Assembly (NCBI GenBank): GCA_049840815.1
Contig: JASGJI010000015.1
Coordinates: 1 to 64,000, forward strand
From: JASGDN01 sp049840815
GTDB taxonomy: Bacteria > Chloroflexota > Chloroflexia > Thermomicrobiales > UBA6265
Direction of reading: 5' to 3'
Length of the DNA stretch: 64,000 nucleotides
Made by a program: the position numbers and the translations under genes. Below the pieces are notes generated by a model. The model made no database searches. It was not told where the DNA came from and was given only the letters and a program-made list of their open reading frames with translations. Shown piece by piece: positions 51,282-60,618 of this stretch (position 1 is the stretch's first letter; each line of letters starts with the position of its first letter).

Positions 51282-52908
51282 CTACGGCAGCAGCGACGTC
51301 CCGTTGAAGAGGCGCTGGACATCACCAAAGGCGATGAAGAACATCAACCCGAGCAGGATCACCATGCCCGCGAGATGGACCATCCCTTCCTTCTCCGGCG
51401 CGATCTTCTTGCCACCGCGCAGGATCTCCACGATCACGAACATCAGGCGACCACCGTCCAGGGCCGGCAAGGGCAGTAGGTTCAGCACGCCGAGGCTGAC
51501 CGAAATGAAGGTCGTGATCTGCACGAGCGTCACCCATTTGGGGGCCGCCGAGCGCGTCAGCAACTCGGAGGTCAGCTGACCCATGCCGACCGGACCGGCA
51601 AGCTCCTCTGTATTCACCCCTTCGGTCGCCATCCGCTTCAGGCCATCCGCCGTGCCGGTGACGATGCCCCAGAACTGGTTCCAGCCCTCTGGCACCACCC
51701 GCGCCGCCGACACTCCCTCGTAGACATTCTGGTAGGAAACACCGGTACCGATGACCGCGAATGCGTTGTCCTGGGCGGCATTCACTCCGATCACCTCGAT
51801 CGGGTTCTCGCTATCGCCAATCTCGGGCACCGCGAGGGCGGCCGTGAGCTTCTTGCCCACGACCGTCCCGTTCTCATTCACGTTCCGGAAGAACTCGACC
51901 TGCACCGTCCTGCCACCTGCGGCGATCAGGGCCTGCTGAAACGAAACGCCATCCGTGACCTTGACCCCACCGATCGACGTGATGCGGTCGCCGGGATAGA
52001 GGTTCGCCTTCGCGGCAGCGGAGCCCGTGGCAACCGCCGTCAGCTGGATCGTCAGTTCCGGCACCCCCAGCGAGACCGTCCGCTCCTGCCCGCCGCGCGA
52101 GACGGTGACGGGCACCGTCTTGCCTGCCACACTCGCGAGCACGCTCTGCGCCTGCTGGGCGGCGTCGATCTTCACCCCGTTGATCGCCACGATCCGGTCG
52201 CCGGACCGGAGACCAGCCTTCTCCGCTGCAGATCCCGCATCGACGTCACGAATCGTGACCGTCGAGTTGATGCCCTCTCCCATGGTGATGCCCGTCGCCC
52301 CCTGATTGGCGGGCGGGTTCTGGCGTGGGGTGACGGTCGTCGTCAGCTCCTGATCGCCACGCAGGATCGTCACCTCGGTCGCGGAGCCGGCGTGGAGCGG
52401 ATGAGTTGTTGCAACTGGCTGCTCGACACGATCGCGGTGCCATCCACCGCCACAATCGCGTCGCCAGGCTGCCATCCGGCATCGAAGGCGGAGAACCTTC
52501 CGCCACCTGCCCGATGTAGATCTGGCTGGACTGCGACGGCAATCCCTGGAAGGCGACCAGCACGATCGAGAGCACGATCGCGACGAGGAAGTTCATCAGA
52601 GGACCAGCGAGAAGGAACCATCCGCGCTGCCACGGCGACTTGGTGTTCATCGAGCCGGGGCTCATGTCGTTGGCGTCCTCACCCTTGACCCGGACGAAGC
52701 CACCGAACGGAATCCAGTTCAACGACCAGAGCACGCCACGCCATCGCCACCCCTTGGCGCGGGGAGGGATGCCGATGCCGAATTCCTCCACCGTGACTCC
52801 GACACTGCGGGCGGCGATGAAGTGGCCGAACTCGTGGGCGATGATGAGAAAGGCAAGGATGGGGATGATCAGAAGACCGAGAAGCAGGCCTTCCGAGATG
52901 TCAAACAC
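51282..52908 (-). pseudogene. rseP: Site-2 zinc protease RseP, interrupted by two one-base deletions
   Basis: Intramembrane zinc protease that cuts anti-sigma factors. GTG 52908 starts FDISEGLLLGLLIIPILAFLIIAHEFGHFIAA with active-site HEFGH (25-29). Three PDZ domains follow, then LGVLNLLPLPALDGGRL near the C-terminus (third ligand Asp). The frame breaks twice. At about 52493, GSP must be followed by AFDAGWQPGDAIVAVDGTA; at about 52391, RSTP by GSATEVTILRGDQ. Each is repaired by one G or C in a GC run. Length then is about 542 residues, long for the family because of the third PDZ. Both breaks lie in the first PDZ region. Confidence 0.9.
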
Positions 52909-53042
52909 AGGTGATCGCTCCAGGGGCTACGGCTGAGGCTGCAAGGATCGGCCATCGACGGATCGTCATGGCCAAGCGGGGATCAGCACGCCGCTAATGG
53001 TACACCGCGCACTCACACACCATAACGCGCGTCGTTTTCGCG

Positions 53043-53051
53043 TGATACAAT
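53043..53051 (+). promoter_or_regulatory. Extended -10 promoter upstream of ald
   Basis: TG-A-TACAAT is an extended -10 with no good -35 at 17 bases. It lies about 135 bases before the ald start. Confidence 0.5.
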
Positions 53052-53184
53052 GCCGCCGCCGGGAGAGCGAATCGCTCCCAACCCATTCACCAATCCAGAA
53101 AGTTCCCCTATCATTCCCGCGAACGTACGCCCCTGTACGGCCATGTTTCCGCTGTCGTTTTCTCATGCGCACGAGGTGATGGTC

Positions 53185-54318
53185 ATGATCGTCGGTGTTC
53201 CCAAAGAAGTGAAAGACCGCGAGAGCCGGGTATCGGTGACGCCAGGCGGCGTGCACGAGTACGTCGCGCATGGGCACACTGTGCTCGTGGAGACCGAGGC
53301 CGGCACGGGCAGCGGCTTCCCGGACGCCGACTATGAGGCGGCGGGCGCCACCATCGTGGACACCCACGCCGGCGTTTTCGCGGCAGCGGACATGATCGTG
53401 AAGGTGAAGGAGCCGGTCCCCACCGAATACGACCTGCTGCGTGAAGGCCAGCTGCTCTTCACCTACCTGCACCTCGCCGCCGATGAGCCGCTGACGCAAG
53501 CCCTGATCGCCCGCAAGGTGCAGGCAGTGGCCTACGAGACCGTCCAGCTGCCAAACCGCGCCCTGCCGCTGCTCTCGCCCATGAGCGAGGTTGCGGGGCG
53601 CATGTCGGTGCAGGTCGGCGCGTTCTACCTCCAGCAGACGAACGGGGGCAGCGGCATGCTGCTCGGTGGCGTTCCCGGCGTGCCGGGCGCGGAGGTTGTC
53701 ATCGTCGGTGGTGGCATGGTGGGGGAGAACGCCGCCCACATCGCGCTCGGCATGGGCGCGAACGTGACCATCCTCGACAAGAGCATCGACCGCCTGCGCT
53801 TCCTCGACGAAGTGCTCCACGGTCGCATCCACACCCTGATGTCGAGCCAGTTCTCCCTGGCGCAGGCGGTGGCGAAGGCCGATCTCGTGATCGGCGGTGT
53901 CCTCATCCCAGGGGCGAAGGCACCGAAGCTCGTCACCCGCGAGATGATCGCGAGCATGCGCCCGGGAAGCGTGGTGGTGGACGTCGCCATCGATCAGGGC
54001 GGCTGCTTCGAGACGTCCCGCCCGACCTCGCACAGCAACCCGATCTTCGAGGTTGACGGGGTAACTCACTATTGTGTGACGAACATGCCTGGCGCGGTCT
54101 CCCGCACCAGCACGTTCGCCCTCTCGAACGTCACGCTCCCGTATGGTCTCGCGCTGGCCGACAAGGGCCTCGCCGCCGCGACTGCCGCCGATCCGGCGCT
54201 GGCCGCTGGCGTGAATGTCCTGAACGGGCAGATCACCTATCCCGGCGTCGCGGAAGCCTTCGGCCTGCCCCTGGTCGAGCTGAAGACGGCCCTGACCGCG
54301 GCACAGGCAGCAGCATAA
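53185..54318 (+). CDS. ald: Alanine dehydrogenase
   Basis: 377 residues, NAD-dependent oxidative deamination of L-alanine to pyruvate and ammonia. Starts MIVGVPKEVKDRESRVSVTPGGV (catalytic Arg and Lys region); YLHLAADEPLTQALI (catalytic His) and EVVIVGGGMVGENAAHIALGMGANVTILD (Rossmann motif, about 170-195). VDVAIDQGGCFETSRPTSHSNPIF holds the catalytic Asp (about 269). Length matches the 370-residue family. ATG 53185 is two codons beyond ATG 53179; either fits GAGGTGATGG. No regulator gene adjacent. Confidence 0.96.
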   Translation: MIVGVPKEVKDRESRVSVTPGGVHEYVAHGHTVLVETEAGTGSGFPDADYEAAGATIVDTHAGVFAAADMIVKVKEPVPTEYDLLREGQLLFTYLHLAADEPLTQALIARKVQAVAYETVQLPNRALPLLSPMSEVAGRMSVQVGAFYLQQTNGGSGMLLGGVPGVPGAEVVIVGGGMVGENAAHIALGMGANVTILDKSIDRLRFLDEVLHGRIHTLMSSQFSLAQAVAKADLVIGGVLIPGAKAPKLVTREMIASMRPGSVVVDVAIDQGGCFETSRPTSHSNPIFEVDGVTHYCVTNMPGAVSRTSTFALSNVTLPYGLALADKGLAAATAADPALAAGVNVLNGQITYPGVAEAFGLPLVELKTALTAAQAAA

Positions 54319-54431
54319 TCGGCCAACACCTGACATAATAGACAAGAGCCGCGCGCGGACCACTCCACCTGACGCGCTGACATCCGCGCGCACCACGTTT
54401 CGGCGTCGAACCTTGAAAGGACCGTCCTGGC

Positions 54432-55382
54432 ATGGAGGATCGCATCGAGCGCTTCCTGTCCGACCTGCAATCGGAGCGGGGTTTCTCCGCCAACACCATC
54501 GCCGCCTACCGCAACGACCTGCAACAGTTCACCGCCTATGTGGTGACTCCTCCTCAGGAGGATCAGGTCGAGGCGGTGTCGTGCTGGTCCGACCTCTCCG
54601 ATGCGCATGTTGGCGCGTATGTCCTGCATCTCCGGGAGCGCTCCTACGCACCATCGACCGTGGCGCGGAAGACGGCCGCCCTCAAGTCGTTCTGCCACGC
54701 CCTCCATGCCGGGCAGGAGACGACGACGGACATCGGGAAGGCACTCAGTTCGCCAAAGGTCGAGCGCTACGTCCCGAAGGCGATCTCCGAACAGGACATT
54801 GCCCGGCTGCTCGCCCAGCCCGGCGCGAATGGCTCCACGAAGCCGGAAGCGGTCCGCGATGGGGCGATGCTGGAAGTGCTGTATGCCACGGGCATGCGCG
54901 TCAGCGAACTCGTCGCGCTCGACCTTACGGACCTCGATCTCGGTGCGGGCTGCGTGATCTGCGCCGGAAAGGCCGGCCGCACGCGCACCGTGCCGCTGAC
55001 GCAGCGCTCCATCCACGCCGTGGATATCTATCTCCGCGAGGCACGCCCCCTGCTGGTGGCGGAGGGAACAACACCCCTCTTCGTGAATCATCGTGGTGGA
55101 CGCCTGACCCGGCAGGGTTTCTGGCTGATCCTGAAGGGTTACGCCGAGCGCGCCGGGATCGCGGACATCACCCCGCACACGCTTCGGCATTCCTTCGCGA
55201 CCCACGCGGTGCGCGATGGCGCGGAACTCCGCGATGTGCAGCAACTCCTTGGGCATGTCAGCCTGGCGACGACGCAGATCTATCGCGAGCTCGCCAGCCA
55301 GCCGGATGCCCGCCCGGCGAGCGCATCCGGGGATGCGATGAGCGGCAACGGCAGCGGCGCAGGTCTCAAGGGAGGCGCGTAA
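54432..55382 (+). CDS. Tyrosine recombinase, XerC/XerD type
   Basis: 316 residues. N-terminal SAM-like arm (LSDLQSERGFSANTIAAYRNDLQQF). Catalytic set: Arg 156 (ATGMRVSEL), Lys 180 (GKAGRTR), HTLR (His 249, Arg 252), His 275 (LLGHVSLATTQIY) and nucleophile Tyr 284. Complete, so presumably active. Function is chromosome-dimer resolution at dif; as no phage or integron genes are near, this is a housekeeping copy. XerC and XerD cannot be told apart here. The C-terminal 30 residues are a Ser/Gly/Ala tail absent from most relatives. It is 114 bases after ald on the same strand. Confidence 0.93.
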   Translation: MEDRIERFLSDLQSERGFSANTIAAYRNDLQQFTAYVVTPPQEDQVEAVSCWSDLSDAHVGAYVLHLRERSYAPSTVARKTAALKSFCHALHAGQETTTDIGKALSSPKVERYVPKAISEQDIARLLAQPGANGSTKPEAVRDGAMLEVLYATGMRVSELVALDLTDLDLGAGCVICAGKAGRTRTVPLTQRSIHAVDIYLREARPLLVAEGTTPLFVNHRGGRLTRQGFWLILKGYAERAGIADITPHTLRHSFATHAVRDGAELRDVQQLLGHVSLATTQIYRELASQPDARPASASGDAMSGNGSGAGLKGGA

Positions 55383-55508
55383 GCGTCTCCCGGTCGCCGA
55401 AGGGCATCCCCGGAAGACGTGACGTTCCTCCCCGCACCATGGCCCGCCCCTGTTCGTCCATTGCCTGCCCAACGCCGCATCGTCCGAGCGGCCAGAAAGC
55501 GACCGCCC

Positions 55509-56957
55509 ATGTCCTCCGCGACCGACCACGTCACGCCGGCAACCCAGTCCCGTCCCCGCGCCGCCACTATGGAGAAGATCGTGGCGCTCTCCAAGCGCCG
55601 TGGATTCGTCTACCCCGGCTCCGACATCTACGGGGGCCTCGCCAACACCTGGGACTTCGGCCCGCTCGGGGTCGAGCTGAAGAACAACATCAAGCAGCTG
55701 TGGTGGAAGACCTTCATCCACCAGCGCCGCGACATGGTCGGCCTTGATGCCGGCATCCTCATGCATCCGCGCGTCTGGGAAGCCTCGGGCCACGTCGTGA
55801 ACTTCAACGACCCCCTGGTGGACTGCAAGACCTGCAAGGCCCGCTTCCGCGCCGATCACCTGCTGGAGCAGCGCCTCGGGATTGAGGACGCCGACGGCAT
55901 GAGTGCCGACGAGATGTCCCGCCTGATCCGCGAGGCAAACCTGCGATGCCCGAACTGCGGCAATGCAACCCTGACCGATGCCCGGCAGTTCAACATGATG
56001 TTCAGCACCACCATCGGCCCGGTCTCGGAGACGGGCACGCAGGTCTACCTGCGCCCAGAGACCGCCCAGGGCATCTTCGTCCAGTACAAGAACATCATGG
56101 CCTCCAGCCGCGTGAAGGTGCCGTTCGGCGTCGGCCAGATCGGCAAGGCGTTCCGCAACGAGATCACGCCCGGCAACTTCATCTTCCGGGTGCTCGAGTT
56201 CGAACAGATGGAGATCGAGTACTTCATCCACCCGGACGAGTGGGAACACCACTTCGAGGCGTGGCTGGCCGCGCAGCGAGCATGGATCGACGCCATCGGG
56301 CTCAACCCGGAGCACGTCCGCGTCCGCGAGCACGCGCCGGAGAAGCTCTCCCACTACTCGAAGCGCACCGCCGACTACGAATATCTCTTCCCGGGATCGC
56401 TCGGGTGGGGCGAGCTCTACGGGCTGGCCTATCGCAGCGATTTCGACCTCCGCAGTCACCAGGATGCCAGCGGCGTCGATCTCACCTGGTTTGATCAGGC
56501 GAATACCCGTCGCTTCCTGCCTCACGTCATAGAACCGACCTTTGGCGTCGAGCGTACGTTTATCACGGTGATGCTGGATGCCTACGACGAAGAAGAGACC
56601 GTCGACGTAAACGGCAAGCCGGACACGCGCGTGGTGCTCCGCCTCGACCCGAAGCTGGCACCCTTCAAGGCGGCGATCCTGCCACTGGCGAAGAAGCCCG
56701 AATTGACAAGCCTCGCAGGGGACATCTTTGCGCAGGTGCAGGGCGACCTCGGTGTGCTGATCGATTACGATGAAACGGGCAACATCGGAAAGCGGTACCG
56801 TCGGCAAGACGAGATCGGCACGCCGTTCTGCTTCACCGTCGACTTCGACAGCCTTGAGGATGGCGCAGTCACGGTCCGCGACCGCGATACGACCCAGCAG
56901 GAGCGAATTGCGATCGACGAGGTGAGCGCCTACATCGGGGCGCGTCTTCGCCGGTAG
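55509..56957 (+). CDS. glyS: Glycyl-tRNA synthetase, single-chain alpha2 type
   Basis: 482 residues, class II synthetase. Begins EKIVALSKRRGFVYPGSDIYGG, with the zinc-site cysteines DCKTCKARF and CPNCGN, motif 2 FRNEITPGNFIFRVLEFEQMEIEYF and motif 3-like GVERTFI. This is the type that exists as a homodimer (archaeal/eukaryotic/Gram-positive form), not the alpha-beta tetramer. ATG 55509 starts 30 residues into a longer open frame. The first 20 residues (to AATMEK) are low complexity, so ATG 55569 is a candidate too. Confidence 0.95.
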   Translation: MSSATDHVTPATQSRPRAATMEKIVALSKRRGFVYPGSDIYGGLANTWDFGPLGVELKNNIKQLWWKTFIHQRRDMVGLDAGILMHPRVWEASGHVVNFNDPLVDCKTCKARFRADHLLEQRLGIEDADGMSADEMSRLIREANLRCPNCGNATLTDARQFNMMFSTTIGPVSETGTQVYLRPETAQGIFVQYKNIMASSRVKVPFGVGQIGKAFRNEITPGNFIFRVLEFEQMEIEYFIHPDEWEHHFEAWLAAQRAWIDAIGLNPEHVRVREHAPEKLSHYSKRTADYEYLFPGSLGWGELYGLAYRSDFDLRSHQDASGVDLTWFDQANTRRFLPHVIEPTFGVERTFITVMLDAYDEEETVDVNGKPDTRVVLRLDPKLAPFKAAILPLAKKPELTSLAGDIFAQVQGDLGVLIDYDETGNIGKRYRRQDEIGTPFCFTVDFDSLEDGAVTVRDRDTTQQERIAIDEVSAYIGARLRR

Positions 56958-57053
56958 GCGTTCCCGCAAGTCAGGGACTTCCAATCGACTCGGCCGGGGA
57001 GCTGTCGCGAACGCTCCCTGGCCACCAGGTTCCATGAAGGATAACGACGTCGC

Positions 57054-58082
57054 ATGGCCAAGAAATCGCGCGCGAACGCCGCGCCGAACCCCGACGCCCC
57101 GACCCAGAAGAACGCTGGCCCAACGGGGGAGACAACCCCTCCCAACACGGCCAAGCAGCAATCACGGCAGGAGTACCTCGACCGGCGACAACGGCGCCCA
57201 CAGGAAGTCCAGCAGAAGAAGGATGACCGGCTCAAGACCTATGAGAAGAACAAGCGCAATGCGCGGCTGACCAAGATCGGCCTCGGCGCATTGGTGGCGC
57301 TGCTTCTGGTCTGGATCGGATTCTGGGGATGGGGGCGCTGGCAGGCGCACCAGCTCACATCCGACGTCAAGGTCTATTTTGGCGCGGGAGACTTCGCCGG
57401 ATTGCATGAGACCGGAGACATCCTCTACGAGGAGGTGCCGCCTGTAGGGGGGCCGCACAATGCCGTCTGGCAGAACTGCGGGTACTACAGCCTGCCGATC
57501 AACAATGTGAACGGCACCCACTCGCTGGAGCACGGCGCGGTCTGGATCACCTACGACCCGAACCTTCCGGCCGACCAGGTCCAGCAGCTGAAAGACCTGA
57601 CCAAGCAGACCTACGTGCTCGTCAGCCCGTATCCGAACCTGCCGGGTCCGGTGGTCGCTTCGGTCTGGGGCAAGCAACTGGTGCTCCAGAGCTTCGACCT
57701 CGACAAGCTGAAGACCTTCATCAAGGAATACAAGCAGAATCCGGATAACACCCCAGAGCGCGGCGCCCTGTGCACGCTGGGGACGTCCGCCGTCATGCAG
57801 TCCGGCACCCCGCAGTCGGAGCCGTACGTCCAGGCCGACCAGTCCGCTCCGCCGATCGGTGGTGTCACCATCGAGCAGGCCACCGCGACGGCACAGGCCG
57901 CTGCCGCCGGAAGTGGCACCCCGGAAGCCACCGGCGAGCCGACGGCGACGACGGCCGTCGGTCCAGCCGCGCCGGGCACCCAGTCGGTGGATTCCACACC
58001 GGTCGCGTCGCCAGGAGCCTCCCCGGCTGCCAGCCCGAAGGCATCGCCGGAATCGAGTCCCGAGGCCGGACACCATGGCTGA
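57054..58082 (+). CDS. DUF3105 membrane-anchored protein
   Basis: 342 residues. A 70-residue charged cytoplasmic leader rich in Lys, Arg, Gln; one membrane helix (IGLGALVALLLVWIGFWGWG, about 75-94). The outer domain contains EEVPPVGGPHNAVWQNCGYY and THSLEHGAVWITYDP, the His-rich hallmark of DUF3105. The end (about 275-342) is a Pro/Ala/Ser/Thr tail with SPAASPKASPESSPEAG. The function of the family is unknown; the His/Cys residues suggest metal binding. Its end overlaps the DUF305 gene by eight bases. Confidence 0.93.
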   Translation: MAKKSRANAAPNPDAPTQKNAGPTGETTPPNTAKQQSRQEYLDRRQRRPQEVQQKKDDRLKTYEKNKRNARLTKIGLGALVALLLVWIGFWGWGRWQAHQLTSDVKVYFGAGDFAGLHETGDILYEEVPPVGGPHNAVWQNCGYYSLPINNVNGTHSLEHGAVWITYDPNLPADQVQQLKDLTKQTYVLVSPYPNLPGPVVASVWGKQLVLQSFDLDKLKTFIKEYKQNPDNTPERGALCTLGTSAVMQSGTPQSEPYVQADQSAPPIGGVTIEQATATAQAAAAGSGTPEATGEPTATTAVGPAAPGTQSVDSTPVASPGASPAASPKASPESSPEAGHHG

Positions 58083-58788
58083 GACTGGCACGACCGCAGG
58101 AGCGACGGATGCATCCGTCGCTCCTGCGACGAAGAGCACTCCCCTCTCATTCCTGCCCACTACCCCCGGAAGCTGGCTGGTCCTGGCGCTGGCACTGCTG
58201 ATCGCCGGGGGCGGTCTGATCTTCACGTGGACGAAGCTCCCGCACAATCCAGGCACGAGCTCCCCGGAAGCCGGCTTCCTTCGCGACATGCAGGCGCATC
58301 ACTCCCAGGCCGTGACGATGGCGATGACCATCCGGGACCGCACGAACGATGAGCAGCTGAAAGCCCTGACGACGGACATGGCCTTCGCGCAGGCCGGCGA
58401 GACTGGCCTCATGCAGGGGTACCTCGATGCCTGGGGACTCCCGTATTCGGGTCCGGACGCCCCAATGACCTGGATGGGTCATCCGTTGGCCGATGGCGAA
58501 CTCATGCCGGGCATGGCCTCCGATGAGGATCTGCAGAAGCTGAGTACCCTTCCGGTCGATCAGGCAGAGATCCTCTTCCTGCAACTGATGATCCGGCACC
58601 ATCAGGGCGGCGTGGAGATGGCGCAAGCGGTCCTCGACCGCTCGGACAACACATTGGTCCGCGATCTCGCCGAGCGCATCATCCGGGCGCAGGACAACGA
58701 GATCAACACCATGAACATCTTCCTGCAGGAGCGCGGCGCGGCACCGATCACCGATCCACTCCCTGAGTCGCACGACCACAGCGGCTGA
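58075..58788 (+). CDS. DUF305 membrane-anchored protein
   Basis: 237 residues. One N-terminal helix (SWLVLALALLIAGGGLIFTW). A ferritin-like DUF305 bundle has two repeats of the family motif: FLRDMQAHHSQAVTMAM (about 76-92) and FLQLMIRHHQGGVEMAQAVL (about 172-191), with a Met-rich stretch GELMPGMASDEDLQKL between. HH motifs with Met suggest copper or other metal binding; DUF305 genes often sit beside copper resistance genes. ATG 58075 lies inside the DUF3105 gene. The tail ends SHDHSG. Confidence 0.93.
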   Translation: MAETGTTAGATDASVAPATKSTPLSFLPTTPGSWLVLALALLIAGGGLIFTWTKLPHNPGTSSPEAGFLRDMQAHHSQAVTMAMTIRDRTNDEQLKALTTDMAFAQAGETGLMQGYLDAWGLPYSGPDAPMTWMGHPLADGELMPGMASDEDLQKLSTLPVDQAEILFLQLMIRHHQGGVEMAQAVLDRSDNTLVRDLAERIIRAQDNEINTMNIFLQERGAAPITDPLPESHDHSG

Positions 58789-58799
58789 GCATCAGCCGG

Positions 58800-58870
58800 A
58801 CTGAACGAAGATAGGGAACCGGCCAGCATCATGTGATGCTGGCCGGTTCCCTATCTTCGTTCAGTTTTTT
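58800..58870. terminator. Very long hairpin with T run between convergent genes
   Basis: Arms 58801-58831 and 58834-58864 (CTGAACGAAGATAGGG... and its complement) form 31 uninterrupted pairs with a two-base loop, followed by six T on the plus strand. It ends the DUF3105-DUF305 transcript and faces the convergent paiB-like gene. Confidence 0.95.
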
Positions 58871-58886
58871 GTATGCAATTGCGGGA

Positions 58887-59528
58887 TCAGGACAGCGGGT
58901 CGCTCTCCCGCATCACGGCAGCCATCGCCGCATCGGAGGCGTCGCCGGTCGCCTCCAGCCCCTCAATCGCGCCCGCACGGTCGGCATCTCCCCGGTTCTG
59001 GCTCGCTTTCAGCTTGCCCACCAACCGCGCGATCGGGATCTCGATGCCCACGATCTGATTCAGCATACCCGCAAGGTACTCCTGCGGCGCATCGGCCATC
59101 TTCCAGTCGGAATCACGCCGACGCTCCATCGCCTTCGTCAGCATCCCCGCCTGACCGCGCAGCCACTTCGGATCGTCGTGAACGATCAGCGGGCCGCCCA
59201 CATGCGCGACGGCGTAGTTCCACGTCGGGACCACCTCGTGCGTCTCCTGCTTCGTGGCGTACCAGTTCGGCGTGATATAGGCGTCTGCTTCCTGAAAGAC
59301 CACCAGCACATCGCGGTCCGCCGGATGGGCGTGCCAAAGCGCATTCGCCCGCGCGACGTGCCCCAGCAGGCGAGTGGGTCCGTCCCCACGGGCATCGAGG
59401 ATGAAGGGGATGTGGTTCGCCACGATCTCGTCGCCATCCAGCGTGATCAGCGTCCCGAGCGGGTTGCGCTCAATCAGGGCATGCAGGCGGGAGGGGTCGT
59501 CCTCACGGAAATGGTCGGGCAGGTACAT
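58887..59528 (-). CDS. PaiB-family FMN-binding protein
   Basis: 213 residues. MYLPDHFREDDPSRLHALIERNPLGTLITLDGDEIVANHIPFIL, LLGHVARANALWH, VLVVFQEADAYITPNWYATKQETHEVVPTWNYAVAHVGG: all conserved PaiB blocks in order, with the C-terminal helix YLAGMLNQIVGIEIPI. The family has the flavin-reductase split-barrel fold; in Bacillus PaiB is described as a repressor of sporulation and protease genes. No paiA neighbour. It follows mutY after 13 bases, so they share a transcript. Confidence 0.93.
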   Translation of the reverse strand: MYLPDHFREDDPSRLHALIERNPLGTLITLDGDEIVANHIPFILDARGDGPTRLLGHVARANALWHAHPADRDVLVVFQEADAYITPNWYATKQETHEVVPTWNYAVAHVGGPLIVHDDPKWLRGQAGMLTKAMERRRDSDWKMADAPQEYLAGMLNQIVGIEIPIARLVGKLKASQNRGDADRAGAIEGLEATGDASDAAMAAVMRESDPLS

Positions 59529-59541
59529 CTGTGGCGAATCC

Positions 59542-60537
59542 TTACGGTAGGCGGACGCGCAGCATCCCGAGGTCGGGGGAATCCGGAGCCGGCTCAGAAA
59601 CGTCGTATCCGGCGCGTTCCTCGGCGATCATCGCAAGGCCATCGCGTTCCAGTCCACGCACGACCTCGAAAATCCACGGCAGATCCTCCTCCGGCTCGAA
59701 TTCAGGACGCACCTGCGGCCCGATTTCGGCAAGCGTCATCCCGACATGCTCCCGATCGCGGTCGCGCAGAAGATCGACCACGCGCCCCCGGAAGTAGCGA
59801 TTCGACTCCTTGAAGGGAACTTCCTTCTTCTTCGCCGATCCTTTCGGCAGTGTCGCCAGCAGGGACTGGATCGTCGGACGCGCGACACACACCTCCTGCA
59901 GCGGGCAGACAATACAGAGCGGCTTCCGCGCCGAGCACTGCAACGCCCCGAACTCGATCAGCGCCTGATTCCAGTTCCAGCCATCGCCGGGCGGGATGAC
60001 CTGTTCGGCCAGCGGAATCAGCTCGCGGTCGTTGGCGAGCGGTTCCGGCACCTCCGGTCCGACGAAGACGCGATGCAGCATCCGCCGCATGTTCGTGTCG
60101 ACGAAGGGCACATCCTGCTCGAACGCGAAGCAGGCGATGGCACCGGACGTATACGCCCCGATCCCCGGCAACGCGCGCAACTCCGCGACGGTCCGCGGGA
60201 AGCTCCCACCCTGCGCGACCACAGCCTGCGCCGTCCGCTGAAGGTTGACCGCCCGCCGGTTGTAGCCAAGGCCAGCCCAATGCCGGATCACCTCGGCGGT
60301 CGGGGCCTCGGCGAGGGCTTCCACCGTCGGAAATGCCTCCAACCAACGCTCGTAGTAGGGGATCACGCGATCGACCTGCGTCTGCTGGAGCATCACTTCG
60401 GATACGAGGATACGGTAAGGGTCGCGCGTATGCCGCCAGGGCAGGTCGCGACGATTCGCATGCCACCAGGTCAGGAGCCCGATGCGGACGGCGGCGATCT
60501 TCTCGGTCGTGGGGTGGAAGGGGGATGCGTCGATCAT
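59542..60537 (-). CDS. mutY: A/G-specific adenine glycosylase
   Basis: 331 residues. Catalytic Glu 47 (SEVMLQQTQ), HhH hairpin LRALPGIGAYTSGAI (about 121-134) and Asp 147 (VDTNMRR) are in place. The [4Fe-4S] cluster is complete: Cys 201, 208, 211, 217 (C-x6-C-x2-C-x5-C). Role: removal of adenine opposite 8-oxoguanine. After the cluster the chain is about 115 residues and lacks the obvious NUDIX-like lesion-recognition domain; instead FKESNRYFRGRVVDLLRDRDREHVGMTLAEI reads like a winged-helix segment. This short form occurs in several bacterial groups. Confidence 0.94.
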   Translation of the reverse strand: MIDASPFHPTTEKIAAVRIGLLTWWHANRRDLPWRHTRDPYRILVSEVMLQQTQVDRVIPYYERWLEAFPTVEALAEAPTAEVIRHWAGLGYNRRAVNLQRTAQAVVAQGGSFPRTVAELRALPGIGAYTSGAIACFAFEQDVPFVDTNMRRMLHRVFVGPEVPEPLANDRELIPLAEQVIPPGDGWNWNQALIEFGALQCSARKPLCIVCPLQEVCVARPTIQSLLATLPKGSAKKKEVPFKESNRYFRGRVVDLLRDRDREHVGMTLAEIGPQVRPEFEPEEDLPWIFEVVRGLERDGLAMIAEERAGYDVSEPAPDSPDLGMLRVRLP

Positions 60538-60618
60538 GAATGCATTGTAGTGGCTGGGAGAATGACCAACGGGGACAGCGCAGGCCGTCCCCGTTGGTCA
60601 TCGGTAGCTGGAATGACC

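Noticed and set aside
54432..55382. Xer-type recombinase as sign of a mobile element
   Set aside because: No att-like repeats, phage or integron genes nearby; it sits among housekeeping genes, so chromosome-dimer resolution is the simpler reading.
54237..57161. 974-codon minus-strand frame
   Set aside because: Antisense to xerC/D and glyS, both certain by motifs.
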